Source of the DNA: RGIG1995 sp045658315
Lineage (GTDB): Bacteria; Bacillota; Clostridia; Oscillospirales; CAG-272
Assembly: GCA_045658315.1 (NCBI GenBank)
Contig: JAZOUV010000006.1
Span: 1 to 64,000 of the forward strand
Reading direction: 5' to 3'
DNA: 64,000 nucleotides
In this document: in pieces, positions 43,046 through 51,646 of the stretch
Layout of the letters: every line of letters begins with the position of its first letter
How positions within the stretch are numbered: position 1 is the stretch's first letter
Notes under the pieces: generated by a model
Seen by the model: the letters and a program-made list of their open reading frames with translations, nothing else
What the model was told of the DNA's origin: nothing
Database searches by the model: none
Position numbers and translations under genes: made by a program

Positions 43046-44878
43046 ATGAAAAGATCATTGTTGGCATTGTTGTTGGCACTTGTTATGTGTCTGTCTCTCT
43101 TCTGTGTCAGCTGTTCATCCAGCGACGAGGAAAATCCCGACACATTGAAGCCGGAAGCTGAAATCGACGCTATGACAATCACACTTTACGCTCCCACCAA
43201 GGCTACGACCAAACAGGAGCAAGTGGATTTGGTTCAAGAAGCTTTCAACACCATTACTGAATCAAAATTCAACACACACGTTGTACTCAAGCTTATACCC
43301 GAAGATGAGTATGAAGCTACTATCACAAACACACTTGAAAAAATTCATAAACAGATAGAAGAAGAAGAGTCATTGGAGGAATCACGTCTTCAGGCAGAAA
43401 AAGAAGCCCGCGAAGAAGGTAAAGAACTCCCCAAGGAGACCTATGCCGAAACAGAGGAAAAAGAAGAACTCGAAACTCCCGAGCTCTCTTATCCCGAAGC
43501 AAAAGAAAACCAGATGGATATCTTTTTGGTAAATTCTTTTGAAACATACTACAATTTGGCAGTTGCAGGCGACCTCTCTCCCATCGACCAAGAGCTCAGC
43601 GAAAATTCAAAGCTTCTTGCTTCATATATTTACCCCTACCTACTTCGTGCAGCAAAGGTAGATGGCTCTACATACGGCGTATTCAACAATACGGTATTCG
43701 GCGATTACGAATATCTGCTTCTTAACAAAGAGCTTGTTGACAAATACGAATACGATCCCGAAGAAATGAGCAATATTGATTCAATATCCCTCTTCCTTAA
43801 GGAAATCAAGCAAAATGAAGCTGACGTTGTTCCTTTCCTCGGTGAAATCGAAGCTCCCGTTGTTTATTGGGATGATACTCCTTCCGTTATCGGTGCTTTT
43901 GTAGGTGATGCGTTTTCTTCCTCGGGTAAGGTTGACGCTACATCCTACCGTCCCGATGCTCTTTATCCCGGAAACTTGTTGAGCAATTCCTCTTTCAGAG
44001 AATGGATGACCACTTACAATGAACTCTACCAGGCGGACTGCATTGTTGCAAAAACAGAAGAAAACAAAGATGCTAAATTTGCCGCTACAATTATTGAAGG
44101 TGACGTAACCCTTTCTCCCACATTTGCTGATACATACGGCAACTATAAGACCGATAAATTCGGATTCAAGTACATTACAGATGAAAACGGCGTTGACTAC
44201 TATGTTTCTGTTTACAGAAGACCTTTGGCAGACAACTCCAACGTATTTAATGCAGGCTATGTTGTAAGTGCTTATACGGAAGATGTTGCACGTTGCATGG
44301 AAGTAATCACCGCACTTAACACCGACGCTGCTCTCAGCAACCTCTTTATGTATGGCGTTAAGGATACACATTACTCCGTCGATGAAGCTACAAAACTTGT
44401 TCACAAGACAACAGATACCTACGCTATGGACATCTCCACTATTGGTAATATCTACTTGCTCCAGCCTTCAGACGATATGGACGAATATTGGCAGTCTATG
44501 AGTAAAAACGGTTGGGAAAACGCAAAGAACACTAACCGCGAAGCTATTATGAGCCCGTTCCTCGGTTTCTACTTCAATCCCGAAAAACCGCTTGAAGAAG
44601 ACCTTATTGAAAATCAGGTAATGCCTGAACTTCCATTTAAGGCTCTTTATGCAGAAGCCGTTAAGCGTTCTCAGCCTATCCTCAACGAGCTTTACACCTA
44701 CAGAGATGATCCTGCAGTTCCCGATATGACGTTTGACCGCAAAATACTTGCTACAAGAAATACTGTTAGCGAAGACGAGCTCTTCGACCAGTTCTGCGAC
44801 TACAAGAAGGGTGTATACTATATGCTCACTCCCTATAATGAATGGTATCAGACGCATTATAACGTATCGCTCGATTAA
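43046..44878 (+). CDS. Extracellular solute-binding lipoprotein (orphan)
   Basis: A 610-residue secreted protein with signal peptide and probable lipid anchor Cys23 (CVSC; the -3 position is Cys where Leu is usual). It has the general fold of family-1 sugar-type binding proteins (DAMTITLYAPTKATTKQEQV; VAGDLSPIDQ; FRRPLADN-like YRRPLADNSNVFNAGYVVSA). Residues about 92-150 are a Glu/Lys-rich coil inserted near the first lobe, unusual for the class. No permease or ATPase lies nearby. It has a perfect promoter, AGGAGG and its own terminator, so it is an independent, highly expressed unit. The ligand is unknown. Confidence 0.75.
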   Translation: MKRSLLALLLALVMCLSLFCVSCSSSDEENPDTLKPEAEIDAMTITLYAPTKATTKQEQVDLVQEAFNTITESKFNTHVVLKLIPEDEYEATITNTLEKIHKQIEEEESLEESRLQAEKEAREEGKELPKETYAETEEKEELETPELSYPEAKENQMDIFLVNSFETYYNLAVAGDLSPIDQELSENSKLLASYIYPYLLRAAKVDGSTYGVFNNTVFGDYEYLLLNKELVDKYEYDPEEMSNIDSISLFLKEIKQNEADVVPFLGEIEAPVVYWDDTPSVIGAFVGDAFSSSGKVDATSYRPDALYPGNLLSNSSFREWMTTYNELYQADCIVAKTEENKDAKFAATIIEGDVTLSPTFADTYGNYKTDKFGFKYITDENGVDYYVSVYRRPLADNSNVFNAGYVVSAYTEDVARCMEVITALNTDAALSNLFMYGVKDTHYSVDEATKLVHKTTDTYAMDISTIGNIYLLQPSDDMDEYWQSMSKNGWENAKNTNREAIMSPFLGFYFNPEKPLEEDLIENQVMPELPFKALYAEAVKRSQPILNELYTYRDDPAVPDMTFDRKILATRNTVSEDELFDQFCDYKKGVYYMLTPYNEWYQTHYNVSLD

Positions 44879-44895
44879 TAACACTTAAAACCATA

Positions 44896-44926
44896 AAAAG
44901 CCCTTCAAAAAAGGGCTTTTGTTTTT
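44896..44926 (+). terminator. Terminator of the orphan binding-protein gene
   Basis: A 10-bp stem AAAAGCCCTT / AAGGGCTTTT with a 5-base loop, followed by GUUUUUU. Confidence 0.9.
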
Positions 44927-44955
44927 TCAAGTTATTTTTTTGTCATACGCAACAT

Positions 44956-44987
44956 AAAAGCCCGACGGTTTTTGTCGTCGGGCTTTT
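44956..44987 (-). terminator. Terminator of rplS (usable in both directions)
   Basis: A perfect 12-bp stem AAAAGCCCGACG / CGTCGGGCTTTT, loop of eight, between the convergent binding-protein gene and rplS. The four U that follow are part of the stem's AU base on both strands. Confidence 0.8.
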
Positions 44988-44997
44988 CTTGCTTTGC

Positions 44998-45342
44998 TTA
45001 GTCAATAAGCTCCTTAACCTTGGAATCTTTACCAACCTTGTCGCGGAGATAATAAAGCTTAGCACGTCTTACTTTACCAGTTCTTGTAATCTCTACCTTT
45101 TCAACGTTAGGAGAGTGAACGGGGAAAGTCTTTTCAACAGCTACACCGTAAGAAATGCGGCGTACTGTGAATGTTTCGGAAATACCGCCGCCATGACGGG
45201 CAATGATAGTTCCTTCGAAAATCTGAATTCTTTCTTTGTTACCTTCCTTAATTCTGTTGTGAACCTTAACGGTATCACCGATGTTAAGTACAGGTACGTT
45301 TTCTTTAAGCTGATCGTTTGTAAAAGCCTTTACCATATCCAT
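44998..45342 (-). CDS. rplS: 50S ribosomal protein L19
   Basis: A 114-residue L19, at the 30S-50S interface. Family signs are IGDTVKVHNRIKEGNKERIQ, FEGTIIARHGGGISETFTVR and RISYGVAVEKTFPVHSPNVE. ATG 45342 with AGGAGG is used; the frame also opens at 45375. In most Firmicutes rplS stands in the same direction before lepB and rbgA; here it is inverted and divergent from them. Its 5' leader of about 85 bases contains small palindromes (GGACGGTCC, GAACGTTC) that may be an autoregulatory leader, but I cannot verify this. Confidence 0.96.
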   Translation of the reverse strand: MDMVKAFTNDQLKENVPVLNIGDTVKVHNRIKEGNKERIQIFEGTIIARHGGGISETFTVRRISYGVAVEKTFPVHSPNVEKVEITRTGKVRRAKLYYLRDKVGKDSKVKELID

Positions 45343-45434
45343 AGTGGCTTCCTCCTTAAATATACGAACGTTCATGCACAGCTAATACAGAGGACCGTCC
45401 AAAGATAATGCTCCCTACACAGAGAGTCTATGGT

Positions 45435-45462
45435 ATTATACCATATTTTTTGGAAATTTCAA
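45435..45462 (-). promoter_or_regulatory. Promoter of rplS
   Basis: TTGAAA, 16 bases, TATAAT on the minus strand; it is divergent from the lepB promoter 73 bases away. Confidence 0.65.
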
Positions 45463-45534
45463 GCTCACATCACATTTTTTACACTTTATTCACATTTGCC
45501 CCTTTTTCAATCTTTTTATTCGTCAAAAATACTC

Positions 45535-45563
45535 TTGTATATTTAATTATAATATGTTATAAT
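45535..45563 (+). promoter_or_regulatory. Promoter of the lepB operon
   Basis: TTGTAT, 17 bases, TATAAT; the start codon follows 72 bases later. Confidence 0.7.
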
Positions 45564-45634
45564 AATCAGGATTAGATATATATTGTCATTTTGGGACACC
45601 TATATAAAACAGATTATTACTGCGGAGGGTAAAT

Positions 45635-47266
45635 ATGAGTACTGATAACTTTAACAAAAAACCCGACAATTCCATTTCCGAAGACGACGAGCTGACTACG
45701 ATACTTCAAAGACTTTCTATACTTCTTGATAAATCTGTTTCACTTGATGAGGCGATTGAACTCGCAAAAAAGCAATCCGAACCCGCATCCTCGAAGAAAA
45801 CAATTGAGCCTCATGCAGAACAACCCGAAGAAAACACAGATTCCGAACAGGTTGCCGAGGATAATATTCAACCCGAAGAAAACGCAGATCCCGAACAGAC
45901 TGTCGAGGATAATATTCAACTTGAAGAAAATCAGAGCATTTCCGAAACAGATTCTGACGACAAGCCCGAAGAAGTCGCCTCTCAAGAGGAAGACCCAGAC
46001 GTGCAAACAGCTTTATCTTGCGAAGAAAATGAACTCACCGCCTACGCCGAGCTCATAAAAAAGCTTCATTCTGTCTCGCCCTCTTCAGTTTTCGAAGAAA
46101 TACCGCAAGAAGAGGAGGCAGTTGAGGATATAGCTCAAGAATCTGTCGGCGAACAGTCCGATGATACACCTTCGGACAAAAATATGCCCGTTTCCGACTT
46201 TATTAAACTATTAAAAAGCAAACATTTTACAGAACAAAACGCCGAAGACAATACTACTGTTACAGAAGATACTACTGTTACAGAAGAAACCACTGTTGCA
46301 GAAGAAACCACTGTTGCAGAAGAGACTCTTATTTCAAAAAGAACTGCCCTCGCAGAAGATAATACCGTTTCCGAAGATACTCAAACCGAGGAAGACCCTG
46401 CAACAGCCAAGATATTCGATGAGCTCTTGGCTTGCTTTGACGACCATAAATTTCCTGAAGATTTTCGTTTTTCAGAATATAACGCACAAAAGCAAGAACC
46501 GGAAAAGCCTGTCGAAGAAAACACTACCGAAGAAACTACCGAAATTAAAGCGGAAAACACCGAAACTACAAATATTGAAGAAGAGCAAGCAGAAGAGCAA
46601 GCTCCCGATTTTATCCCCATAGAACACGACAACAGCGAAGAAGAGGATTTATTTTCAAAGATATTTTCCGAAGAAAAATCCGAAAGAAAAAATAAAGAAA
46701 GAGACAAAAAGAAGTGGCAGAATCAAGGAAATGAACCTTCCCCTTTCCTTGCAGGCTTGTTTGACTGGCTTGAAGTAATCGTTTTATCAGCTGCTTTCGC
46801 CCTTCTTCTATTTACATTTATTCTCCGCATTGCCGTAGTTGAGGGAGATTCTATGAACCACACCCTTCACGATAAAGAGCTTCTTATAATTTCCGACCTT
46901 ATGTATTCTCCCGAAAATAACGACATAATCGTTTTCACATCACCCAATTATCCCGAACCGATAGTCAAGAGAATAATTGCAACCGAAGGTCAAACAGTAG
47001 ACATAGATTTTGAGACCTGGACGGTTACAGTAGACGGAGTTGTACTCAAAGAAGACTATATCAACCGTGCGATTGGAAGTATGCATAAATCCGACGTATC
47101 TTTCCCTTTAACTGTTCCCGAGGGATATATTTTCGTCATGGGCGATAACAGAAACGAGTCTCTCGACTCAAGAAATTCACGTATCGGATTTGTTGACCAA
47201 AGATACATTTTGGGAGAAGTAAAGCTCCGCTTGTTCCCCCTCGACAGATTTGGAAAGGTTGACTAA
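45635..47266 (+). CDS. lepB: Signal peptidase I with a ~370-residue acidic N-terminal extension
   Basis: A 543-residue protein, three times the usual Firmicute size. Residues 1-370 are cytoplasmic, highly acidic and repetitive. One helix (about 377-400, VIVLSAAFALLLFTFILRIA) leads to the catalytic domain: the nucleophile Ser in VEGDSMNHTL, the general-base Lys in PIVKRIIATEGQ, and the conserved VMGDNRNESLDSRNSRIGFV. The enzyme removes signal peptides from exported proteins. GGAGGG precedes the start codon. The extension may be a membrane-proximal tether or spacer; its sequence gives no further clue. First gene before rbgA-rnhB-yraN. Confidence 0.93.
   Translation: MSTDNFNKKPDNSISEDDELTTILQRLSILLDKSVSLDEAIELAKKQSEPASSKKTIEPHAEQPEENTDSEQVAEDNIQPEENADPEQTVEDNIQLEENQSISETDSDDKPEEVASQEEDPDVQTALSCEENELTAYAELIKKLHSVSPSSVFEEIPQEEEAVEDIAQESVGEQSDDTPSDKNMPVSDFIKLLKSKHFTEQNAEDNTTVTEDTTVTEETTVAEETTVAEETLISKRTALAEDNTVSEDTQTEEDPATAKIFDELLACFDDHKFPEDFRFSEYNAQKQEPEKPVEENTTEETTEIKAENTETTNIEEEQAEEQAPDFIPIEHDNSEEEDLFSKIFSEEKSERKNKERDKKKWQNQGNEPSPFLAGLFDWLEVIVLSAAFALLLFTFILRIAVVEGDSMNHTLHDKELLIISDLMYSPENNDIIVFTSPNYPEPIVKRIIATEGQTVDIDFETWTVTVDGVVLKEDYINRAIGSMHKSDVSFPLTVPEGYIFVMGDNRNESLDSRNSRIGFVDQRYILGEVKLRLFPLDRFGKVD
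46253..46324 (+). repeat. Four tandem 18-bp units inside lepB
   Basis: Units at 46253, 46271, 46289 and 46307 encode hexapeptides of the type TTVTED, TTVTEE, TTVAEE, TTVAEE. Another repeat of about 20 codons (EDNIQPEEN, EDNIQLEEN) lies around 45830-45940. Confidence 0.85.
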
Positions 47267-47293
47267 CCCAAAAACAAAAGAAAGGACAAAAAG

Positions 47294-48166
47294 ATGCCCT
47301 CAACACAGATACAATGGTTTCCGGGGCACATGGCAAAGACCGGAAGACTTATGAAAGAAAGTCTTCCCTCGGTCGATATACTGATAAACGTTCTTGATTC
47401 CCGAATTCCGATAAGCTCAAAAAACCCGGAAATTGAAAGTATAGCGGGTAACAAGCCTATTTTGACGCTTCTCAGTAAATCAAGCCTTGCAGACCCTTCC
47501 GCAATATCAAAATGGAAGAACTACTTTAAACGAAATAATATTAATTGCCTCTTCATTGACAGTATTACGGGCGTAGGAATAAATGATATTATGCCTGCGG
47601 TACGTGATATACTCAAAGATAAACTATCCCGATACGAAGAGAAAGGAATGACGGGAAGAAACATAAAGGCTATGATAGTCGGTATCCCCAATTCAGGAAA
47701 ATCTTCTCTCATAAACAAACTGGCAGGTTCAAAAAAAGTAAAGGTCGAAGACCGACCCGGAGTTACGCTTACAAAACAATGGGTTCCCACCTCAATAGGA
47801 CTTGACCTTATGGATATGCCCGGTGTGCTTTGGCCTAAGTTTGACGATGACACGATTGGTGAAAATCTTGCATTGACGGGTGCTATACGCGATGCTATTC
47901 TCGACATTGAAACTCTTGCAGTTGTTCTTTGTGCAAGGCTTCGCCGCCTCTATCCCGAGCTTCTCATGTCTCGCTACAAGCTTACCGAAAGAGACCTTGA
48001 AGAAGACAAGCAAGATTACGAAGTATTTGAAGCGGTGGGAAGAAAAAGAGGATTTTTGATTTCGGGCGGGGAAATTAATTACGAAAGAACGGCTACTATG
48101 CTACTTGACGAGTTTAGAGGTGCAAAAATCGGCAGAATAACCCTTGAGCTTCCACCCGAACAATAA
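47294..48166 (+). CDS. rbgA: Ribosome biogenesis GTPase YlqF/RbgA
   Basis: A 290-residue circularly permuted GTPase needed for late 50S assembly. It starts QWFPGHMAKTGRLMKE, the family signature. In the permuted order the G4 position comes first and reads LLSKSSLADP where NKxD is expected; then IDSITGVGI (G5-like), GIPNSGKSSLINKL (G1) and DMPGVLWPK (G3). The C-terminal RNA-binding helical domain is complete. The altered G4 is unusual and should reduce guanine specificity. AAAGGA precedes ATG, 28 bases after lepB. Confidence 0.93.
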   Translation: MPSTQIQWFPGHMAKTGRLMKESLPSVDILINVLDSRIPISSKNPEIESIAGNKPILTLLSKSSLADPSAISKWKNYFKRNNINCLFIDSITGVGINDIMPAVRDILKDKLSRYEEKGMTGRNIKAMIVGIPNSGKSSLINKLAGSKKVKVEDRPGVTLTKQWVPTSIGLDLMDMPGVLWPKFDDDTIGENLALTGAIRDAILDIETLAVVLCARLRRLYPELLMSRYKLTERDLEEDKQDYEVFEAVGRKRGFLISGGEINYERTATMLLDEFRGAKIGRITLELPPEQ

Positions 48167-48188
48167 AATTAAAGGTGATTTACATACG

Positions 48189-48794
48189 ATGTTAAACTGG
48201 GAAATTGAAAAACAGTTACAGCTTGAAGGATATAAAATAATTTGCGGTTGCGACGAAGCAGGCAGAGGTCCTTTGGCGGGTGCCGTTGCAGCTGCCGCTT
48301 GTATACTGCCCGACGGACTTGAAATAAAAGGGCTCGACGATTCAAAAAAGCTTACCGAAAAGAAACGCGAAGAGCTTTTTAAAACCATTCAGGAAGCCGC
48401 CGTCAGTTGTGCCGTAGCTACTTGCTCGGTAGAAGAAATTGAACAGTATAATATACTTGAATGTGCCCTTCTCGCCATGCGACGTGCCATCGAACAGCTT
48501 GAGATCAAGCCCGATTTTGTGCTTGTTGACGGTAATATAAACCGAGGCTTTACAATTTCTTCAAAAGCAATAATAGGCGGAGATGCAAAATCCCCCAACA
48601 TTGCCGCCGCTTCTATTTTAGCCAAAGTTACAAGAGACCGTATGTGTTACGAGCTTGACGAAAAATATCCGCAGTACGGTTTTGCAAAGCATAAAGGATA
48701 TGCAACGAAGGAGCATAGGGAGGCTATTTTGAAGTACGGTCCCTGTCCCGAACACAGAGCATTATTTTTGCGGAAATTACTTAACAAAGAATGA
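48189..48794 (+). CDS. rnhB: Ribonuclease HII
   Basis: A 201-residue enzyme that cuts RNA in RNA-DNA hybrids and starts ribonucleotide excision. Catalytic acidic residues: D and E in CGCDEAGRGPLAGAV, D in DFVLVDGN and the later D in KVTRDRMCYELDEKYPQYGF. The family ending HKGYATKEHREAILKYGPCP is present. ATG 48189 is used with AAAGGTG upstream; the open frame extends to 48144, overlapping rbgA. It follows rbgA by 22 bases and overlaps yraN by four. Confidence 0.95.
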   Translation: MLNWEIEKQLQLEGYKIICGCDEAGRGPLAGAVAAAACILPDGLEIKGLDDSKKLTEKKREELFKTIQEAAVSCAVATCSVEEIEQYNILECALLAMRRAIEQLEIKPDFVLVDGNINRGFTISSKAIIGGDAKSPNIAAASILAKVTRDRMCYELDEKYPQYGFAKHKGYATKEHREAILKYGPCPEHRALFLRKLLNKE

Positions 48795-49177
48795 ATAATA
48801 CGACTCGCCAAACAGGCAGACAGGGGGAAAACGCCGCTTGTGATTGGCTTATAAAAAACGGATATACAATCACAAAACGCAACTACACAGCCCCCCACGG
48901 AGAAATTGACATAATTGCCGAAGACGAAAAATATATTGTCTTTGTGGAAGTAAAATACAGAAAAAACTCTGTATTTCTCGCAAAATACGGCCGTCCCGTC
49001 AAAGCGGTTACAAAGGAAAAGCGGAGGCATATACTGTCTGCGGCAAAACACTATTTAAAAATTAACGGTACGACAAAAAAGCCACGCATTGATATTATTG
49101 AAATTATAAGCAACCAAGAACAAGACGGCTTTATTTCACTGAACATCAAACATTATAAAAATGCATTTGGAGCGTGA
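48791..49177 (+). CDS. yraN: YraN family (UPF0102) nuclease-fold protein
   Basis: A 128-residue protein with the restriction-endonuclease-like fold of UPF0102: GRQGENAACDWLIKNGYTIT, HGEIDIIAEDEKYIVFVEVK (the D and ExK metal/catalytic residues) and VTKEKRRHILSAAKHYL. A nuclease role is suggested by the fold but not established. Its ATG overlaps the rnhB stop codon (ATGA), so translation is coupled. Its TGA stop codon is seven bases before the unusual start of the next gene. Confidence 0.92.
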   Translation: MNNTTRQTGRQGENAACDWLIKNGYTITKRNYTAPHGEIDIIAEDEKYIVFVEVKYRKNSVFLAKYGRPVKAVTKEKRRHILSAAKHYLKINGTTKKPRIDIIEIISNQEQDGFISLNIKHYKNAFGA

Positions 49178-49183
49178 TTTTTT

Positions 49184-50071
49184 ACGAAGATTTTTGACAC
49201 ACATTGCGATACGGCGTACGCTATACACAGTCTCGGTGTGGGGTTCGACAACCAAGAAACACATATTACAAAATTGGGTATAGAAAAATACGATAAATAC
49301 GAGCAGATGTTTGCTATCTGGTCTAATCCTAAACGCACGGACGAGGAAAACTGGGAACATTTCCATTCGGTTAAAGCTCATTTTGAAAAAGAAATACTTC
49401 CCTATAAGAGCGAAAAATTTATTCCTCACCTTGCTGTTGAAGGCTGTGCTTTATTGGGAAATGACTTAACAAGAATCGACACCCTTAAGAAATACGGTGT
49501 CAGAATGATGACTCTCGTATGGAGAGATGAATGCCTTATGGGCGGTGCTCACAATACAAATATCGGTCTAACAGCCTTTGGGAAACAGGCTGTCAAAAGA
49601 TTGTGTGAAGTCGGTATAGTCCCCGACATCAGTCACGCCTCCGACAAGATGGCTTACGAAACCTTTGAAATAGCAAATGAATACGGTAAACCCGTCAACG
49701 CCAGCCATTCAAACCTCAGAAGTCTGCGTGAGCATACACGAAATATGACCGACGATATGTTTAAAGAGCTTATGAAAACAGGCGGACTTGCGGGGCTTAA
49801 TTTCTGCTGTGAATTTCTTGAATACATAGACGAAAGAGAAGCTACAATGACCAACATTATTCGCCACCTTGAGCATTATCTCGAGCTTGGCGGAGAAAAC
49901 AATGTCTGTATCGGCTCCGATTTTGACGGGATCGAAAAATTACCCGTTGGCATTACCGGCGTTGAGTCGCATGACGTATTCTGCGAGGAGCTGAAAAAAT
50001 TAAATTACAGCGACGAGCTTATTGAAAAAATATTCTACGACAACGCTCACACATTTTTTGAAAAAAATTAA
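49184..50071 (+). CDS. Membrane dipeptidase (peptidase M19), apparent ACG start
   Basis: A 295-residue zinc dipeptidase of family M19. The metal site DTHCDT is encoded at residues 5-10, directly after the in-frame stop of yraN; the only codons before it are TTT TTT ACG AAG ATT TTT. The family normally starts MKIFDTHCDT, so ACG 49184 sits exactly where ATG is expected, with GGAG 11 bases ahead. The first standard start (GTG 49238) would remove this motif. Other ligands: AVEGCALLGNDLTRIDTLKK (Glu), VPDISHASDKM (His), NASHSNLRSLREHTRN, IGSDFDGIEK. It hydrolyses dipeptides. Confidence 0.85.
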   Translation, partial: TKIFDTHCDTAYAIHSLGVGFDNQETHITKLGIEKYDKYEQMFAIWSNPKRTDEENWEHFHSVKAHFEKEILPYKSEKFIPHLAVEGCALLGNDLTRIDTLKKYGVRMMTLVWRDECLMGGAHNTNIGLTAFGKQAVKRLCEVGIVPDISHASDKMAYETFEIANEYGKPVNASHSNLRSLREHTRNMTDDMFKELMKTGGLAGLNFCCEFLEYIDEREATMTNIIRHLEHYLELGGENNVCIGSDFDGIEKLPVGITGVESHDVFCEELKKLNYSDELIEKIFYDNAHTFFEKN

Positions 50072-50137
50072 CACTCGGCTTATATAAAGCCTAACACTGC
50101 TTTAAAAATTACTTTACAATAAAAACGAGGAAAAACA

Positions 50138-51625
50138 ATGAAAAACATTAATTACATCAGCACAAGAGGTAATACCAAACCCGTTTTATCTGCTCAGGCT
50201 ATCAAACAAGGTCTTGCAGATGACGGCGGTCTTTTTATGCCCGAGGTCATTCCCTCTCTTACCAAGGAGGATTTTGACTTCTTGAAAAATGCGGCATACC
50301 ATGAAAGAGCCGCCTACGTTATGTCAAAATTTCTTACCGATTATACATACGAAGAGCTCCTTGCCGACTGCAAGGAAAGCTACTCCGAGGCTCGCTTCCC
50401 CGGCGGTGCCGCCCCTTTGACAAACATTGGAAACCTTCGCCTTCTTGAGCTCTGGCACGGTCCTACCTGTGCATTCAAGGATATGGCACTCCAGGTTATG
50501 CCCCGTCTCCTTTCAAGAGCCTTGACAAAAACAGGTGAGAAAAGAACTGCATTTATCCTTGTTGCAACGTCGGGCGATACAGGCAAGGCGGCACTTGAAG
50601 GCTATAAAGATGTTGACGGCATTAAAATTATGGTATTCTACCCCGTTGACGGCGTAAGCCGTGTTCAAAAACTTCAAATGGCAACTCAGGAAGGTAACAA
50701 TGTTACCGTATGTGCTATCAAGGGTAACTTTGACGATGCACAGAACGGAGTTAAGAAGATTTTCGGCGACGAAGAAACAGCAAAGCTTCTTGACAAAAAC
50801 GCACACTTTTTCTCTTCTGCCAACTCCATTAACTGGGGCAGACTTGTTCCTCAGATCGTTTACTATATTTCTTCTTACTGCGATATGGTAAATAACGGCG
50901 GCATTAAGGAGGGCGAAGAGGTCAATATTTGCGTTCCCACCGGCAACTTCGGTAATATCTTTGCCGCATATATTGCAAAAATTATGGGACTCCCCGTTAA
51001 TCGCTTTATCTGTGCATCGAACTGCAACAACATACTTACCGACTTTATCACAACGGGTACATACGACAGAAACAGGGCTTTCCGCACAACCATGTCGCCC
51101 TCTATGGACATTCTTATTTCCAGCAACCTTGAACGTCTTCTCTACGTTATTGCAGGCAACGAAAAAACAGCTCAATATATGAAGGAACTTAACACTAAAG
51201 GCGTTTATACGGTTGACGGCGAAACAAAAGAAAAGATTACCTCAAACTTCTCGGGCTACTTCTGCACCGAAGAGGCTACTGCAAAAACCATAAAAGACAC
51301 CTTCGACGACTACAACTATCTTATTGATACACATACCGCAGTTGCGGTTAAATGTGCAAATGAATATATGGCTGAAACGGGTGATACACGCAAGATTATC
51401 GTTGCATCGACCGCTTCTCCCTACAAGTTTGCATCCAACGTTTACACATCACTTACCGGCGAAACAAAGGAAAATGAATTTGATGCCCTCAAAGCAACAG
51501 AAAAGCTTTCGGGCAGTCCCATACCCTCCCCCTTGGCAAGCCTTGAATCAAAGCAGATACGTTTTAAAACAGTTATAGACCCAGAGGATATGACATCAGA
51601 GGTTCTTAAAACTATCGGCATTTAA
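50138..51625 (+). CDS. thrC: Threonine synthase
   Basis: A 495-residue PLP enzyme of the long (fungal/E. coli-like) type; it converts O-phosphohomoserine to threonine. The N-terminal ISTRGNTKPVLSAQAIKQGL is typical; the PLP lysine lies in GPTCAFKDMALQVMPRLL; the phosphate-binding loop is LVATSGDTGKAALEGYKDVD; a further conserved segment is NICVPTGNFGNIFAAYIAK. GAGGAAA precedes the start. It follows the dipeptidase by 66 bases and is likely read from the same transcript. Confidence 0.96.
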   Translation: MKNINYISTRGNTKPVLSAQAIKQGLADDGGLFMPEVIPSLTKEDFDFLKNAAYHERAAYVMSKFLTDYTYEELLADCKESYSEARFPGGAAPLTNIGNLRLLELWHGPTCAFKDMALQVMPRLLSRALTKTGEKRTAFILVATSGDTGKAALEGYKDVDGIKIMVFYPVDGVSRVQKLQMATQEGNNVTVCAIKGNFDDAQNGVKKIFGDEETAKLLDKNAHFFSSANSINWGRLVPQIVYYISSYCDMVNNGGIKEGEEVNICVPTGNFGNIFAAYIAKIMGLPVNRFICASNCNNILTDFITTGTYDRNRAFRTTMSPSMDILISSNLERLLYVIAGNEKTAQYMKELNTKGVYTVDGETKEKITSNFSGYFCTEEATAKTIKDTFDDYNYLIDTHTAVAVKCANEYMAETGDTRKIIVASTASPYKFASNVYTSLTGETKENEFDALKATEKLSGSPIPSPLASLESKQIRFKTVIDPEDMTSEVLKTIGI

Positions 51626-51646
51626 CAACATACACAGGAGGAAATT

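Noticed and set aside
45726..46058. Lys/Pro/Asn-rich frame of 110 codons overlapping lepB
   Set aside because: It is a shifted-frame shadow of the repetitive acidic extension; the lepB frame has the ribosome site and catalytic domain.
49238..50071. GTG 49238 as start of the dipeptidase
   Set aside because: It would remove the DTHCDT metal-binding motif that is encoded in frame just upstream.
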